DNA of 23,480 nt from CAZZCP01 sp964653235 (GTDB lineage: Bacteria; Bdellovibrionota; Bdellovibrionia; Bdellovibrionales; UBA840). A program made the position numbers and the translations under genes. Shown here one piece after another: positions 7,370 through 14,959 of this stretch; the first letter of the stretch is position 1, and every line of letters begins with the position of its first letter. The stretch lies in NCBI GenBank assembly GCA_964653235.1, contig CAZZCP010000037.1:1-23480 (forward strand), given 5' to 3'. The notes beneath the pieces are model-generated. The model was not told the origin of the DNA. It made no database searches and worked only from the letters and a program-made list of their open reading frames with translations.

Positions 7370-8155
7370 ATGAAATACGAAACCAAAGTCGGCTTGTTGT
7401 TTATTGGAACTCTCGGAGCGGTTATTTTATTTGCTTACGCAATTGGCGCCATCAATCCATTTAGTAATGCCAATAAAGTAAATCTTTTGTACAATTTCGC
7501 GGGTGGAATTGAGCTCGGTTCTCCAGTTCGAGTGATGGGTATCAAAGTTGGAAAAGTAGAAGATATTCAGTTTGATCCTGATAGAAAAGATGAGGCCGGT
7601 GACGAAGTAAAACTCGTGATTACCGTGAGTATTGATAAAAAAGCCTGGACCACAGTCCGTGAAGATTCGAGATTTTACATCAATTTAGCCGGGGTGATTG
7701 GTGAAAAATATATTGAAGTTACGCCAGGTACAAGTTCTGCACCTATGTTAAAAGAAGGGGGATATTATAGAGGTTTTGATCCCCCTAGGGTCGATCAGTT
7801 GATTTCTCAATCTTATGCTCTTGCAGGCAAAGTATTAGAGTTTGTCGAAAGCAATGAAGAAGATGTATCGAGTATACTCAACAGTTTAGATGGTTTAGTG
7901 ACCAATGTAGCTCGTTTGACAAAATTAATGAATGACGCCACAGGAAAAAAAGAGGTTGGGCAGCTCTCTGTTTTATTAAAAAATATGACCCAAATCTCCG
8001 GTGATTTTGCTCATGTTTCAAAGCGACTGCGAACACCGCAATCAGACAAAACTGTCGATTTGGTACATGATTTGATTTGGCGACTCGATGAGCTTGACAA
8101 ACAAGCGATCAAAAAGTTTTTTCAGGATGAAGGTATTAAAGCCAGCATTTTTTAA
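7370..8155 (+). CDS. MlaD-like MCE-domain protein, membrane anchored
   Basis: Periplasmic lipid-binding ring subunit of a Mla/Mce transporter. The 261-residue protein has a short cytoplasmic start, one transmembrane helix (about 7-27) and a single MCE domain (about 36-119). The domain shows the typical order: NLLYNFAGGIELGSPVRVMGIKVGKVEDIQF, a central strand pair, then DSRFYINLAGVIGEKYIEVTPG. Residues 140-250 form a helical tail rich in heptad-like leucines, longer than in E. coli MlaD (183 residues), which could extend the ring into a short tube. The ATG at 7370 has AAGGGG about 12 bases upstream. It follows permease 2 by 16 bases and precedes the outer-membrane protein gene by 8. No MlaB (STAS), MlaC or MlaA gene is present nearby. 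Confidence 0.92.
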   Translation: MKYETKVGLLFIGTLGAVILFAYAIGAINPFSNANKVNLLYNFAGGIELGSPVRVMGIKVGKVEDIQFDPDRKDEAGDEVKLVITVSIDKKAWTTVREDSRFYINLAGVIGEKYIEVTPGTSSAPMLKEGGYYRGFDPPRVDQLISQSYALAGKVLEFVESNEEDVSSILNSLDGLVTNVARLTKLMNDATGKKEVGQLSVLLKNMTQISGDFAHVSKRLRTPQSDKTVDLVHDLIWRLDELDKQAIKKFFQDEGIKASIF

Positions 8156-8163
8156 GGCAGATT

Positions 8164-8751
8164 ATGAAAGTAGTTTTAGGAATTCTCTTTTTTTCTTTGG
8201 GGCTTCAAGCTCAAATTGTTGAAATTGAAAAGGGTAGAGTGAAGGCTCAAAATATCAAATATGATGCCACCAGCGCGCATGATTTTCGCCAAAAAAGAAA
8301 AGTCGGAATCTTTATGAACGGCCTAGGCAGTTTAGGACTCTATGGTGTATCACTTGAATTCAATGCTGCCAAAGATTGGGGAGTTTCACTTGGTTTTGGT
8401 GGTGGTTCTGATTTTCAGGCTTTCAATGTTCAATATAAGTATGTTTTTGGCGGAGCAAGCATTGCCCCCTATGCAAGTGCGGGTATTACTCGCTGGTATA
8501 CAACCAATGATCAAGGCACTTTTTCAGAGACCAATCCAGGTTTTCTAAAAGAAAAATTTCTAAATGAAGAAGAGATTGCAATAGGCAGAATCAATGCCAA
8601 TTTGATTTACCCTGGTTTAGGCCTGCAGTATCTTGGTCTCAAAGGTGAATACGCAGGCTATTCTGCCTATCTTGAAATATCAATTTTAACTGATTTGCTA
8701 GAGCTTGAAATACAGCCTGTGGCAGGCTTTGGTTTTGGTTACTATTTTTAA
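8164..8751 (+). CDS. Small secreted beta-barrel-like outer-membrane protein in the Mla operon
   Basis: Not assigned to a named family. The 195-residue product has a Sec signal peptide (MKVVLGILFFSLGLQA, probable cleavage before QIVEIEK), then alternating amphipathic, Gly- and aromatic-rich strands (GVSLEFNAAKDWGVSLGFGGG; NVQYKYVFGGASIAPYASAG), and ends GFGFGYYF. A C-terminal aromatic Phe in a beta strand is the usual signal for insertion by the BAM machinery. The pattern suits a small barrel of about 8 strands. It begins 8 bases after the MlaD gene, so it is very likely co-transcribed and may act as the outer-membrane end of the lipid pathway, where E. coli uses MlaA. That role is inference from position only. 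Confidence 0.7.
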   Translation: MKVVLGILFFSLGLQAQIVEIEKGRVKAQNIKYDATSAHDFRQKRKVGIFMNGLGSLGLYGVSLEFNAAKDWGVSLGFGGGSDFQAFNVQYKYVFGGASIAPYASAGITRWYTTNDQGTFSETNPGFLKEKFLNEEEIAIGRINANLIYPGLGLQYLGLKGEYAGYSAYLEISILTDLLELEIQPVAGFGFGYYF

Positions 8752-8914
8752 AGACAAAAAAAGTTTTCTCATTTTCTCTACTCAGAAACTCACAAAACAT
8801 ATTTCGAATTTACAACTTGCTGTGTGGCTTACCCAGTAATTTCGACACTTTTTGCAATCAAATTAAGCTTTTTTTGGGCAAGTAGTAACTCTAGGCAAAA
8901 CAAAAGAAGTTTTT

Positions 8915-9433
8915 ATGAAAATCATTTTATTTTTACTACTGGCCGGTAATTTTGCTTTTGCAAAGACGAGATATTTTAAATGCCATTTTAGTGGAAAGGT
9001 TCGCCAATCGGGTGTGCAACATGAAGAAGGACACACTGCAAATATGAAATTGGATTTTGATGTTGATATTGAAGAAGAGAAAGTGAGTATGACTCAAGTC
9101 TATGGTTTTATCTCACTTTCATACTACGGTGAAACCGCACCTCAATTATGGGGTGTTTTTGAAGACAATGAGAAAGTCTTTCAGCTCAGTCCATATGAGA
9201 GACGTTCAGCTTACTCAGAGACTCACTATCGTTTTAAAGATATAAACACTGTACACGAATTCGGAAACGAATGGTTTTACGGTACTCTATTGGTACCAAA
9301 AGCTGCGGTTCATGTTGCAAATGAATTGTCAGAGATTGAGGTTGTTTATTCAAATTTTCGAACCGAAAGTGACCACTTTGGCGGTAGTTTAAATTTAAAA
9401 TGTAGTGTGAGTAATAGTTATTATTCTTGGTAA
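8915..9433 (+). CDS. Secreted protein of unknown function
   Basis: I do not recognise this family. The 172-residue product has a clear signal peptide (cleavage probably after AFA, residue 16), leaving a mature protein rich in beta-forming and aromatic residues. It has two cysteines, C23 just after the signal and C163 near the C-terminus, which could join the two ends by a disulfide. The layout (short N-terminal strand with Cys, acidic middle, Tyr/Trp-rich C-terminus) fits a small periplasmic or exported beta-sandwich. It stands alone: a 163-base gap separates it from the Mla operon and it converges on the histone-like gene across a terminator. The gap holds no convincing promoter hexamers. 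Confidence 0.65.
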   Translation: MKIILFLLLAGNFAFAKTRYFKCHFSGKVRQSGVQHEEGHTANMKLDFDVDIEEEKVSMTQVYGFISLSYYGETAPQLWGVFEDNEKVFQLSPYERRSAYSETHYRFKDINTVHEFGNEWFYGTLLVPKAAVHVANELSEIEVVYSNFRTESDHFGGSLNLKCSVSNSYYSW

Positions 9434-9460
9434 TAAAAAACCCCTACTTGAGTAGGGGTT
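9434..9460 (-). terminator. Rho-independent terminator of the H1-like gene
   Basis: A perfect inverted repeat AACCCCTACT / AGTAGGGGTT (9439-9448 and 9451-9460) with a tiny loop forms a GC-rich stem. On the minus strand it is followed by a run of T (complement of 9434-9438 plus the AA of the stem), which is the terminator order for the minus-strand gene that ends at 9495. For the plus-strand gene ending at 9433 the downstream bases are GAAAAC, so termination there would be weaker. Confidence 0.85.
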
Positions 9461-9494
9461 GAAAACATCTTTAGCAACTAAGAAGAGTTGGAAT

Positions 9495-9707
9495 TTATGA
9501 ATCAGCAGAAGCAGCTTTTTTAGTAGCTTTTCTGCGAGTCGCTTTTTTACGAGTAGCGGCTTTTTTAGTAGCTTTTTTCTTAGTGGCTTTCTTTTTAGTA
9601 GCCTTTTTCTTTACTGCTTTCTTTTTAGTGGCTTTTTTCTTAGTAGCCGCCTTTTTTGTAGCTTTCTTCTTAGTAGCTTTTTTTCTAGTTGTTGTTTTCT
9701 TAGCCAT
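9495..9707 (-). CDS. Histone H1-like Lys/Ala/Thr-repeat protein
   Basis: A 70-residue, extremely basic protein made almost wholly of the pentapeptide-like unit (K)KATK/KKAAT, ending in AASADS. It resembles the C-terminal tail of eukaryotic H1 and bacterial H1-like nucleoid proteins (Chlamydia Hc, Bordetella BpH1-like), so binding and compacting DNA is the likely role. The start is the ATG at 9707, with a strong GGGAGG (9713-9718) six bases upstream; the frame is open further upstream but the added residues are not repeat-like and bypass this SD. The gene is a tandem array of roughly 15-base units, which makes it prone to length change by slippage. A terminator lies just downstream. No globular domain is present, so the function is inferred from composition. 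Confidence 0.85.
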   Translation of the reverse strand: MAKKTTTRKKATKKKATKKAATKKKATKKKAVKKKATKKKATKKKATKKAATRKKATRRKATKKAASADS

Positions 9708-9847
9708 TATTGCCTCCCGGGATGATTTAATAATGTAATGCAATTGTTGCTTACAAGTTGTTTCCTTAATTAAAGCTTTACAGCCCTGACTATGATCGTC
9801 AATAAAAAGATTTAACTTAAGCACAAAATTTGCTTCTTTTCTTTTTG

Positions 9848-10600
9848 ATGTTTTTAAAAAGTCTGATTGAGTTTTTAGTTTTGATAAGCGGATGTGCAAT
9901 CGCGATTCGAATTTTTTCGGATATAAAAAAGTATTTTAAGCTTCAAAAAACAAGTTTGTGTTTTCATTTTTACTATTTTTATCTGTTTTTGAGTCTTTTT
10001 TGCTTTGAATGGACGACTTTTCAAGTTTGGATTGTGGTTTTCTTACCACTATTTTTCATTCATCAACTTGTTTTTTACTTTATCGATGTTCGAAACAAGA
10101 GGTTTTACGAAGCATTTTCGATCTTTTTAGATAAAGTTTTACTAAAAATGCAGTCAGGAGTGAGTTTTCGTAATGCTTTTTACGACTCTTGCTTAGAGAG
10201 TGATGCATTTGTGCAACAAAAATTGAGACCTTTGTTGGAATCTGTGCTCTTTCCGCAACAAAAAACCAAATTGGAGCTTCATGATTCTTTTTTAAAAGAC
10301 ATTTACCGAGAGTTGCTTCGCCTGCAAAGACATCGACATTATGCAATTTTGCTGCTTCAAGAGTGGAGATGCGATTTTATGCGTAGAAAAAAAATTCGAC
10401 ATAGGTCCGGACAATTAAGTCTGCAAGCAAGGCTGCAATCATATATTTTAATGCTTTTTTATCTACTTCTTTGTTTTTTTAACTTTTACCAATACAAGTT
10501 CGAAACTTTTGAAACTTGGTTTTGGTTGTCATTGGTCTTCATGATCGGAGGATTTTGGTGTTTAAAGTGCCTAGCAAAAAAGATGATTTACGATTTTTAG
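9848..10600 (+). CDS. TadB-like (T2SS F-domain) inner-membrane protein
   Basis: A 250-residue membrane protein resembling TadB, the platform protein of Tad/Flp pilus secretion systems. Hydrophobic segments lie at about 2-20, 38-54 and 60-80. A cytoplasmic F-domain spans about 88-190, with the usual opening FLDKVLLKMQSGVSFRNAF and the conserved close RRKKIRHRSGQLSLQARLQSYIL leading into helices at about 197-214 and 224-240. The start is uncertain: ATG at 9848 and TTG at 9830 are both in frame and neither has a good SD. It overlaps the next gene by 43 bases. No TadA ATPase, pilin or secretin gene is in the window, so whether it serves a pilus is unknown. Confidence is moderate for the family, low for the role. 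Confidence 0.6.
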   Translation: MFLKSLIEFLVLISGCAIAIRIFSDIKKYFKLQKTSLCFHFYYFYLFLSLFCFEWTTFQVWIVVFLPLFFIHQLVFYFIDVRNKRFYEAFSIFLDKVLLKMQSGVSFRNAFYDSCLESDAFVQQKLRPLLESVLFPQQKTKLELHDSFLKDIYRELLRLQRHRHYAILLLQEWRCDFMRRKKIRHRSGQLSLQARLQSYILMLFYLLLCFFNFYQYKFETFETWFWLSLVFMIGGFWCLKCLAKKMIYDF

Positions 10601-11013
10601 CAGAGCTCACTGACTTTATTCAGAAAATTCGTATGGAATTGCTTTCGGGACGATCATTTTGGCATCTTTTAGAAGAAAAAGAGGTCCGAGATTATCAACT
10701 GATCCGAAAAGACCTTTATGCATTTCGGATTGTTTTGAGAAAAAAGCCCCAGCATCTTGAATTACCACTTTCTGATAATGCCTACATGGATGCTCTTTTA
10801 TCTCTGCTTTTTCAATCTAGGAGTGGAAAAGCAATTTCAGAAGCGCTTTTGCATCTAAAAGAAGAGATCTACCTGTACTGTGAAAACAAAGTGGAATGCA
10901 AATTGCAATCACTTCCCTTTGTGCTTTTAGTGCCGCTATTGTTTTTTCAATTTCCGGCACTTTTGTTGTTACTCTTTGGACCCATTCTTGAAATGATGGG
11001 GGGAAATTTTTGA
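10558..11013 (+). CDS. Shortened TadC-like inner-membrane protein
   Basis: A 151-residue protein resembling the C-terminal half of TadC. It has a cytoplasmic helical part with FIQKIRMELLSGRSFWHLL (F-domain opening) and GKAISEALLHLKEEI, then KLQSLPFVLLVPLLFFQFPALLLLLFGPIL, very like the TadC ending that places one hydrophobic hairpin in the membrane. Normal TadC is about 300 residues with N-terminal membrane helices, and these are missing. The GTG at 10558 is chosen because GGAGG (10547-10551) sits six bases before it, inside the TadB-like gene. The two genes overlap by 43 bases, so they are probably coupled and the proteins partners. The next gene overlaps by four bases. Confidence 0.55.
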   Translation: MFKVPSKKDDLRFLAELTDFIQKIRMELLSGRSFWHLLEEKEVRDYQLIRKDLYAFRIVLRKKPQHLELPLSDNAYMDALLSLLFQSRSGKAISEALLHLKEEIYLYCENKVECKLQSLPFVLLVPLLFFQFPALLLLLFGPILEMMGGNF

Positions 11014-11459
11014 AAGTAATTCTTTTATTGTTCTTACAACTAGCCTCAAGTTACGGTTTTCAGAAAGAATACCAAAAGGGCGATATAGAGGGCTTTAAAA
11101 ATTCTTATTTAATGCAAGCCCATAACCCAGCTCAAATTCAAAAGCTGAAGCATATCAGTCAGCTTTGGTATTCCTGTCAGAGAGAACTTGGGCAAAGTAT
11201 GGTACCAATATCTTGTTTCGAACTGCTTTTTTATGAAGAAAAGCTATTACCTCAAGAAAGTTTTCAAGCTTGGAGACGTGATTTAGATCAAATTTGTATT
11301 CAGCGCATTAAAGAACTACCAGTTCATGAACTTATTTTAGATCAAAAAGAGCAAGATCGAGTCTCAGAAAATTGCAAAAGACAGATTGAATTCAAAATCA
11401 GAAAAATTCGCCACTTTCATACACTAAAAAATCCACGAAAACGTTTTTTATATCGTTAA
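11010..11459 (+). CDS. Small secreted protein with four cysteines, unknown function
   Basis: No family recognised. The 149-residue product starts at TTG, overlapping the TadC-like stop by four bases (TTGA), with a G-rich SD about seven bases upstream. An N-terminal hydrophobic stretch (VILLLFLQLASSYG) is a probable signal peptide. The mature part is mostly helical and charged, with cysteines at 56, 69, 96 and 122, an even number that would allow two disulfides in the periplasm. The C-terminus is strongly basic (KNPRKRFLYR). Its position between the Tad-like pair and the PEGA kinase suggests a shared surface or envelope system, but nothing in the sequence gives a biochemical role. Confidence 0.6.
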   Translation: MKVILLLFLQLASSYGFQKEYQKGDIEGFKNSYLMQAHNPAQIQKLKHISQLWYSCQRELGQSMVPISCFELLFYEEKLLPQESFQAWRRDLDQICIQRIKELPVHELILDQKEQDRVSENCKRQIEFKIRKIRHFHTLKNPRKRFLYR

Positions 11460-11490
11460 AACTCAAAAAATTTGCTAATTGTTCGAGCAT

Positions 11491-12588
11491 ATGAGTTCAA
11501 GAGCACTCTCTAGTGGCTTAAGCTACAATATTTTAAGAAAATTAGGTGAAGGTCTTACGAGCCGTACCTATTTGGCACAAAGGGTAGATTCAAATCATCT
11601 GAGTTGTGAAAATTGTGTTTTGAAAGTCTTGAAATCAAAAGATCTAAGCCCGCTTTTGCTGCAAGAACAACAAAGACTCTTGTCGATGCATTCAAAATAC
11701 AGTGTAAAGTACTTTGCTATAGATGCAGTAGAAAGTTCTCCTTGCCTGGTGATGGAATATATTGATGGTCTTTCACTGCAAACTTTGATTCCAGACTTGC
11801 TACAAGAAAAAGAACTCATGCTTGAAGTAGCAGCCCAACTCTCTGAAGCACTTTCTGATTTAAAAGCTCAGGGTCATTTTCATGGAGATCTTCATCCGGG
11901 CAATATCTTGATATCTCATAAAGGAGAGGTCAAATTGATCGACTTTGCATTAGATGAGAAAAAGATGGGTATGCCTCGATATTTGTCGCCAGAGAGATGG
12001 AATGGTCAGGCCCCAAAGTTAGCCGATGATATCTATGCACTTGGACTTTTGTTAATTGATTTTGAAGAAGGCTTTCAAGTTTTGGGTGATCAAGAGTGTA
12101 AAGACCGCAGTTTTTCACTCCAAAATACGAGTCCTTTCTTTGGTGAAGCAAATCATAGGAGAATACTTGAGATAGCACCTTCAAAAGAAAGACAAAAAAA
12201 ATTGGCTAGTTTGGTCTCAAGATACAAAGTGGGTTCTTATTCAGATAAAGGCACTGCATTCTTAGCTTTAAAAAAAAGGAACAATAAATTTTGGCCTAGC
12301 TTGGCGATTTTGATGATTCTTATATTGCATTCACAGACAAGCAATATTGCCAGCAATAGGACCGAAAGTCCGGGAAGCATTTTGTTTCGAACCCTATCTT
12401 GGCTTGAGCTCAGTATGAATCAAAAGAAAATCGGTAATAGCCCTATTGATTTGCATTTACCTGCAGGTAAATATTGCTTTGAGTATCAAAGCCAAGCTCA
12501 AAAAGGTCAGCATTGCACTCAAATTGAGGCGGGGCAAAGTATATACCTTCAAGATAAAGACCTACTCAATACTTCGAAACTCTTATAG
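11491..12588 (+). CDS. Membrane Ser/Thr protein kinase-like protein with C-terminal PEGA-like domain
   Basis: Hanks-type kinase fold, 365 residues from the ATG at 11491. Seen in order: a glycine-loop LGEGLTSRTYL (18-28), catalytic Lys K45 in CVLKVLK, catalytic loop HGDLHPGNIL with D133 and N138, metal motif DFA (151-153), SPE (166-168) in place of APE, and the ADDIYALGLLL helix with D180. The HRD Arg is Gly and DFG is DFA, so it is a non-RD kinase with an altered metal loop; weak activity or a pseudokinase is possible. One transmembrane helix (about 268-280) places a C-terminal segment outside. There, residues 306-353 (WLELSMNQKKIGNSPIDLHLPAGKY and on) match the PEGA pattern of envelope-associated domains. 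uppP starts 10 bases downstream. An alternative TTG start at 11479 adds only four residues. Confidence 0.75.
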   Translation: MSSRALSSGLSYNILRKLGEGLTSRTYLAQRVDSNHLSCENCVLKVLKSKDLSPLLLQEQQRLLSMHSKYSVKYFAIDAVESSPCLVMEYIDGLSLQTLIPDLLQEKELMLEVAAQLSEALSDLKAQGHFHGDLHPGNILISHKGEVKLIDFALDEKKMGMPRYLSPERWNGQAPKLADDIYALGLLLIDFEEGFQVLGDQECKDRSFSLQNTSPFFGEANHRRILEIAPSKERQKKLASLVSRYKVGSYSDKGTAFLALKKRNNKFWPSLAILMILILHSQTSNIASNRTESPGSILFRTLSWLELSMNQKKIGNSPIDLHLPAGKYCFEYQSQAQKGQHCTQIEAGQSIYLQDKDLLNTSKLL

Positions 12589-12598
12589 CATTCTTTTT

Positions 12599-13414
12599 AT
12601 GGATATTATAGAAGCCATTGTATTAGGTGTGGTTCAAGGCCTAACAGAGTTTTTGCCAGTATCGAGCTCAGGGCACTTGGTTTTGTTTCAACACTTTTTT
12701 TCGATTTCTGAAAACGCTCTAGCCTTTGATATACTGGTTCATTTGGCTACATTGTTAGCAGTGGTCTTAGTTTATAGAGAAAATTTTAAAGATTTTATTA
12801 AAGGATTATTGAAAAAAGACAAAACCTCTATCTCTCTTTTTCTCTATTTGTTTCTTGCGAGTATACCTACTGCGATCATTGGTCTCAGTTTTAAAGAGAG
12901 TTTTGCCTCTCTATTTCACAGCCTTGAGCATGTTGGAATTTTCTTTTTTGCAACAGCTTTGCTATTGCTCTTAACTCGGAGACTGCCCAAAAGAGAAGAC
13001 CAAATCCTAGATTGGAAAGAGGCAATGAATTCAGTATCTACCTTGAGTGCTAAAAAGGCATTTTTGATTGGAATAGCACAATCTTTAGCTATAGCTCCGG
13101 GGATTAGTCGTTCTGGCTCAACCATTGCTACGGCACTTTTTTTAAGAGTCAATGCAGAGACTGCAGCATTTTTTAGTTTTCTAATTGCGATACCGGCAAT
13201 TTTAGGAGCTAGCATTCTAGAGCTACCGAATTTAAAGATTGATAGTAATCAGACTTATGTTTTGATTGCTGGCTTTATTTCTGCTTTTGTCTCTGGCTAT
13301 ATTGGGCTCAAAGCTCTTTTGCACTACGTGCGAAAAGGCAGTTTAGATGTATTTAGTTATTATCTTTTCTTTCTAAGTGGCGGCATCTTTGTTTTTTCTG
13401 TGTTTTTAAAATAA
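12599..13414 (+). CDS. uppP: Undecaprenyl-diphosphate phosphatase (bacitracin resistance family)
   Basis: Integral membrane phosphatase that recycles undecaprenyl diphosphate to the monophosphate for peptidoglycan and other envelope polymers. The 271-residue length is typical (about 265-273). Both family signatures are present: VVQGLTEFLPVSSSGHLVL near residues 11-29, with the catalytic Glu and the Ser/His cluster, and PGISRSGSTIAT with the essential Arg. At least seven hydrophobic helices follow. The ATG at 12599 is chosen because the N-terminus MDIIEAIVLGVVQG is the family's; the frame is open for 51 more codons upstream, overlapping the kinase gene, but that part is basic and unrelated. 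No clear SD is visible; a TATAGC lies 7 bases before the ATG. Same direction as the kinase and possibly co-transcribed. Confidence 0.95.
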   Translation: MDIIEAIVLGVVQGLTEFLPVSSSGHLVLFQHFFSISENALAFDILVHLATLLAVVLVYRENFKDFIKGLLKKDKTSISLFLYLFLASIPTAIIGLSFKESFASLFHSLEHVGIFFFATALLLLLTRRLPKREDQILDWKEAMNSVSTLSAKKAFLIGIAQSLAIAPGISRSGSTIATALFLRVNAETAAFFSFLIAIPAILGASILELPNLKIDSNQTYVLIAGFISAFVSGYIGLKALLHYVRKGSLDVFSYYLFFLSGGIFVFSVFLK

Positions 13415-13576
13415 TACCAATATTTTTGGTGGCTTAGGCCAGTCTTACACAAGTATACAAAGCCTTTTCACAAGCTCAAGAGCCATTTATTTTGATTTGA
13501 GCCAAAAAAGTCGGCTTGAAATTCTATAGAAAACCTAGCAAATTGATGCCTAGAATGATCAAAAATCGGGGTATTT

Positions 13577-14947
13577 ATGGCTTTTAAGAACATTATCGAA
13601 ATGATCGGAAACACACCTTTGGTACAGCTCAATCGTTGTATTCCTCCAAACTTAAATCACACTTTTTACGGCAAAGCTGAATTTTTAAATCCAGGTGGTA
13701 GTGTGAAAGATCGAATTGCTAAAAGCATTATCTTAAAAGCCGAAGCCAGGGGAGATCTTCAACCTGGGAGCACAGTGATTGAAGCCACTTCAGGAAACAC
13801 CGGAGTTGGTCTGGCGATGCTTGCAGCGATTAAAGGATACAAGTCGATTTTTGTTATGCCCTCGAAAATGAGTAAAGAAAAAGTAGATCTTTTACGGGCT
13901 TTTGGCGCGAAAGTGATTTTAACTCCTGTAGGGGTTGAGCCCGATGACCCGAGGTCTCATTACTCAGTGGCAAGAAAACTGGTAGAAATCACTCCCAAAG
14001 CTTTTTATGCCAACCAGTTTCACAACCCTGATAATCCAGAGGTTCACTATCAAACAACAGGTCCTGAAATTTGGGAGCAGACCGAGGGTAAAATCGATGC
14101 TCTATTTGCTGGTGCCGGAACGGGTGGAACTATCTCGGGAGTGGGCAAATATTTAAAAGAGAAAAACCCAAATGTAAAAATCATTTTGGCCGATCCCAAA
14201 GGAAGCATATTGCATGATCTGTACTATTATAAAGAGGTAAAGACTCCGCCAGCCCCTTATCAAGTTGAGGGGATTGGCGAGGATATGCTGCCAGAGAATA
14301 TGCATTTTCAATATGTGGATGATGTCATTCAGTTTGATGACAAAGATGCTTTTTTACTGACTCGCGATATGATGAAAAAAGATGGCCTGTTCGTTGGGCC
14401 ATCATCAGGTGCTATTTTAAGTACTGCGATCGAATGGGCCAAGACTCAAACTGAGCCCAAAAACATTGTGACCATTTTATGTGACAATGGCGATCGCTAT
14501 CTAAGCAAAGCCTTTAATGATGACTGGATGAAAGAAAACGGCTTTTTGGATTCACCTTTGGATAATTTCACAGTAAGTGATTTGGTCATCAGCCGTGCAA
14601 GACCTCAAAGCTTGGTGAGTGTTGATACCTCATCTACAGTTTTACGAGTGATTGAGCTTTTAAAAGAAAATTCTCTTTCACAAATGCCTGTGATGGAAGG
14701 TGAAAAAGTTGTGGGTCTTGTTGACGAATCAGATCTCTTGTTACCTTTGGCTAGCGGTAAAATTAAGCCCACCGATTCAATTTTGAATTTTGTAAAAGAT
14801 AGCATTCTTTTTGTCGACTGGGAAGATAAGCTCAAAACTCTCTCTGAGCTTTTTCAAAAAGGCTATGTCGCTTTAGTTAAGAACCCGCATGGAAGAATCG
14901 AAATCGTTACAAAAATTGATTTGATTGATTATTTGAGTAAATTTTAA
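13577..14947 (+). CDS. cbs: Cystathionine beta-synthase with CBS domain pair
   Basis: PLP-dependent condensation of serine (or O-acetylserine) with homocysteine to cystathionine, the first step of reverse transsulfuration. The 456-residue protein has the fold-type II core: PLP-binding Lys K44 in NPGGSVKDRIAKS, the phosphate or substrate loops EATSGNTGVGLA and GAGTGGTISGVGKY, and PSSGAIL near residue 275. The last 120 residues form two CBS motifs (about 335-390 and 400-456), which in other family members act as regulatory modules. The heme-binding N-terminal part of animal enzymes is absent. GGGG six bases upstream supports the ATG at 13577. A cysteine synthase role is possible on the core alone, but the CBS pair and the gamma-lyase gene 12 bases downstream favour cystathionine beta-synthase. 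Confidence 0.9.
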   Translation: MAFKNIIEMIGNTPLVQLNRCIPPNLNHTFYGKAEFLNPGGSVKDRIAKSIILKAEARGDLQPGSTVIEATSGNTGVGLAMLAAIKGYKSIFVMPSKMSKEKVDLLRAFGAKVILTPVGVEPDDPRSHYSVARKLVEITPKAFYANQFHNPDNPEVHYQTTGPEIWEQTEGKIDALFAGAGTGGTISGVGKYLKEKNPNVKIILADPKGSILHDLYYYKEVKTPPAPYQVEGIGEDMLPENMHFQYVDDVIQFDDKDAFLLTRDMMKKDGLFVGPSSGAILSTAIEWAKTQTEPKNIVTILCDNGDRYLSKAFNDDWMKENGFLDSPLDNFTVSDLVISRARPQSLVSVDTSSTVLRVIELLKENSLSQMPVMEGEKVVGLVDESDLLLPLASGKIKPTDSILNFVKDSILFVDWEDKLKTLSELFQKGYVALVKNPHGRIEIVTKIDLIDYLSKF

Positions 14948-14959
14948 ACAGGAGTTCCA

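Noticed and set aside
9495..9899. 134-residue version of the H1-like protein
   Set aside because: The extension is not repeat-like, overlaps the TadB-like start and ignores the GGGAGG in front of ATG 9707.
12446..13414. Long version of UppP starting inside the kinase gene
   Set aside because: The added 51 residues are basic, unlike UppP, and overlap the conserved PEGA-like coding region; the family N-terminus starts exactly at ATG 12599.
13417..13431. ACCAA/TTGGT hairpin after uppP as terminator
   Set aside because: Only five base pairs, AT-containing, and not followed by a T run.
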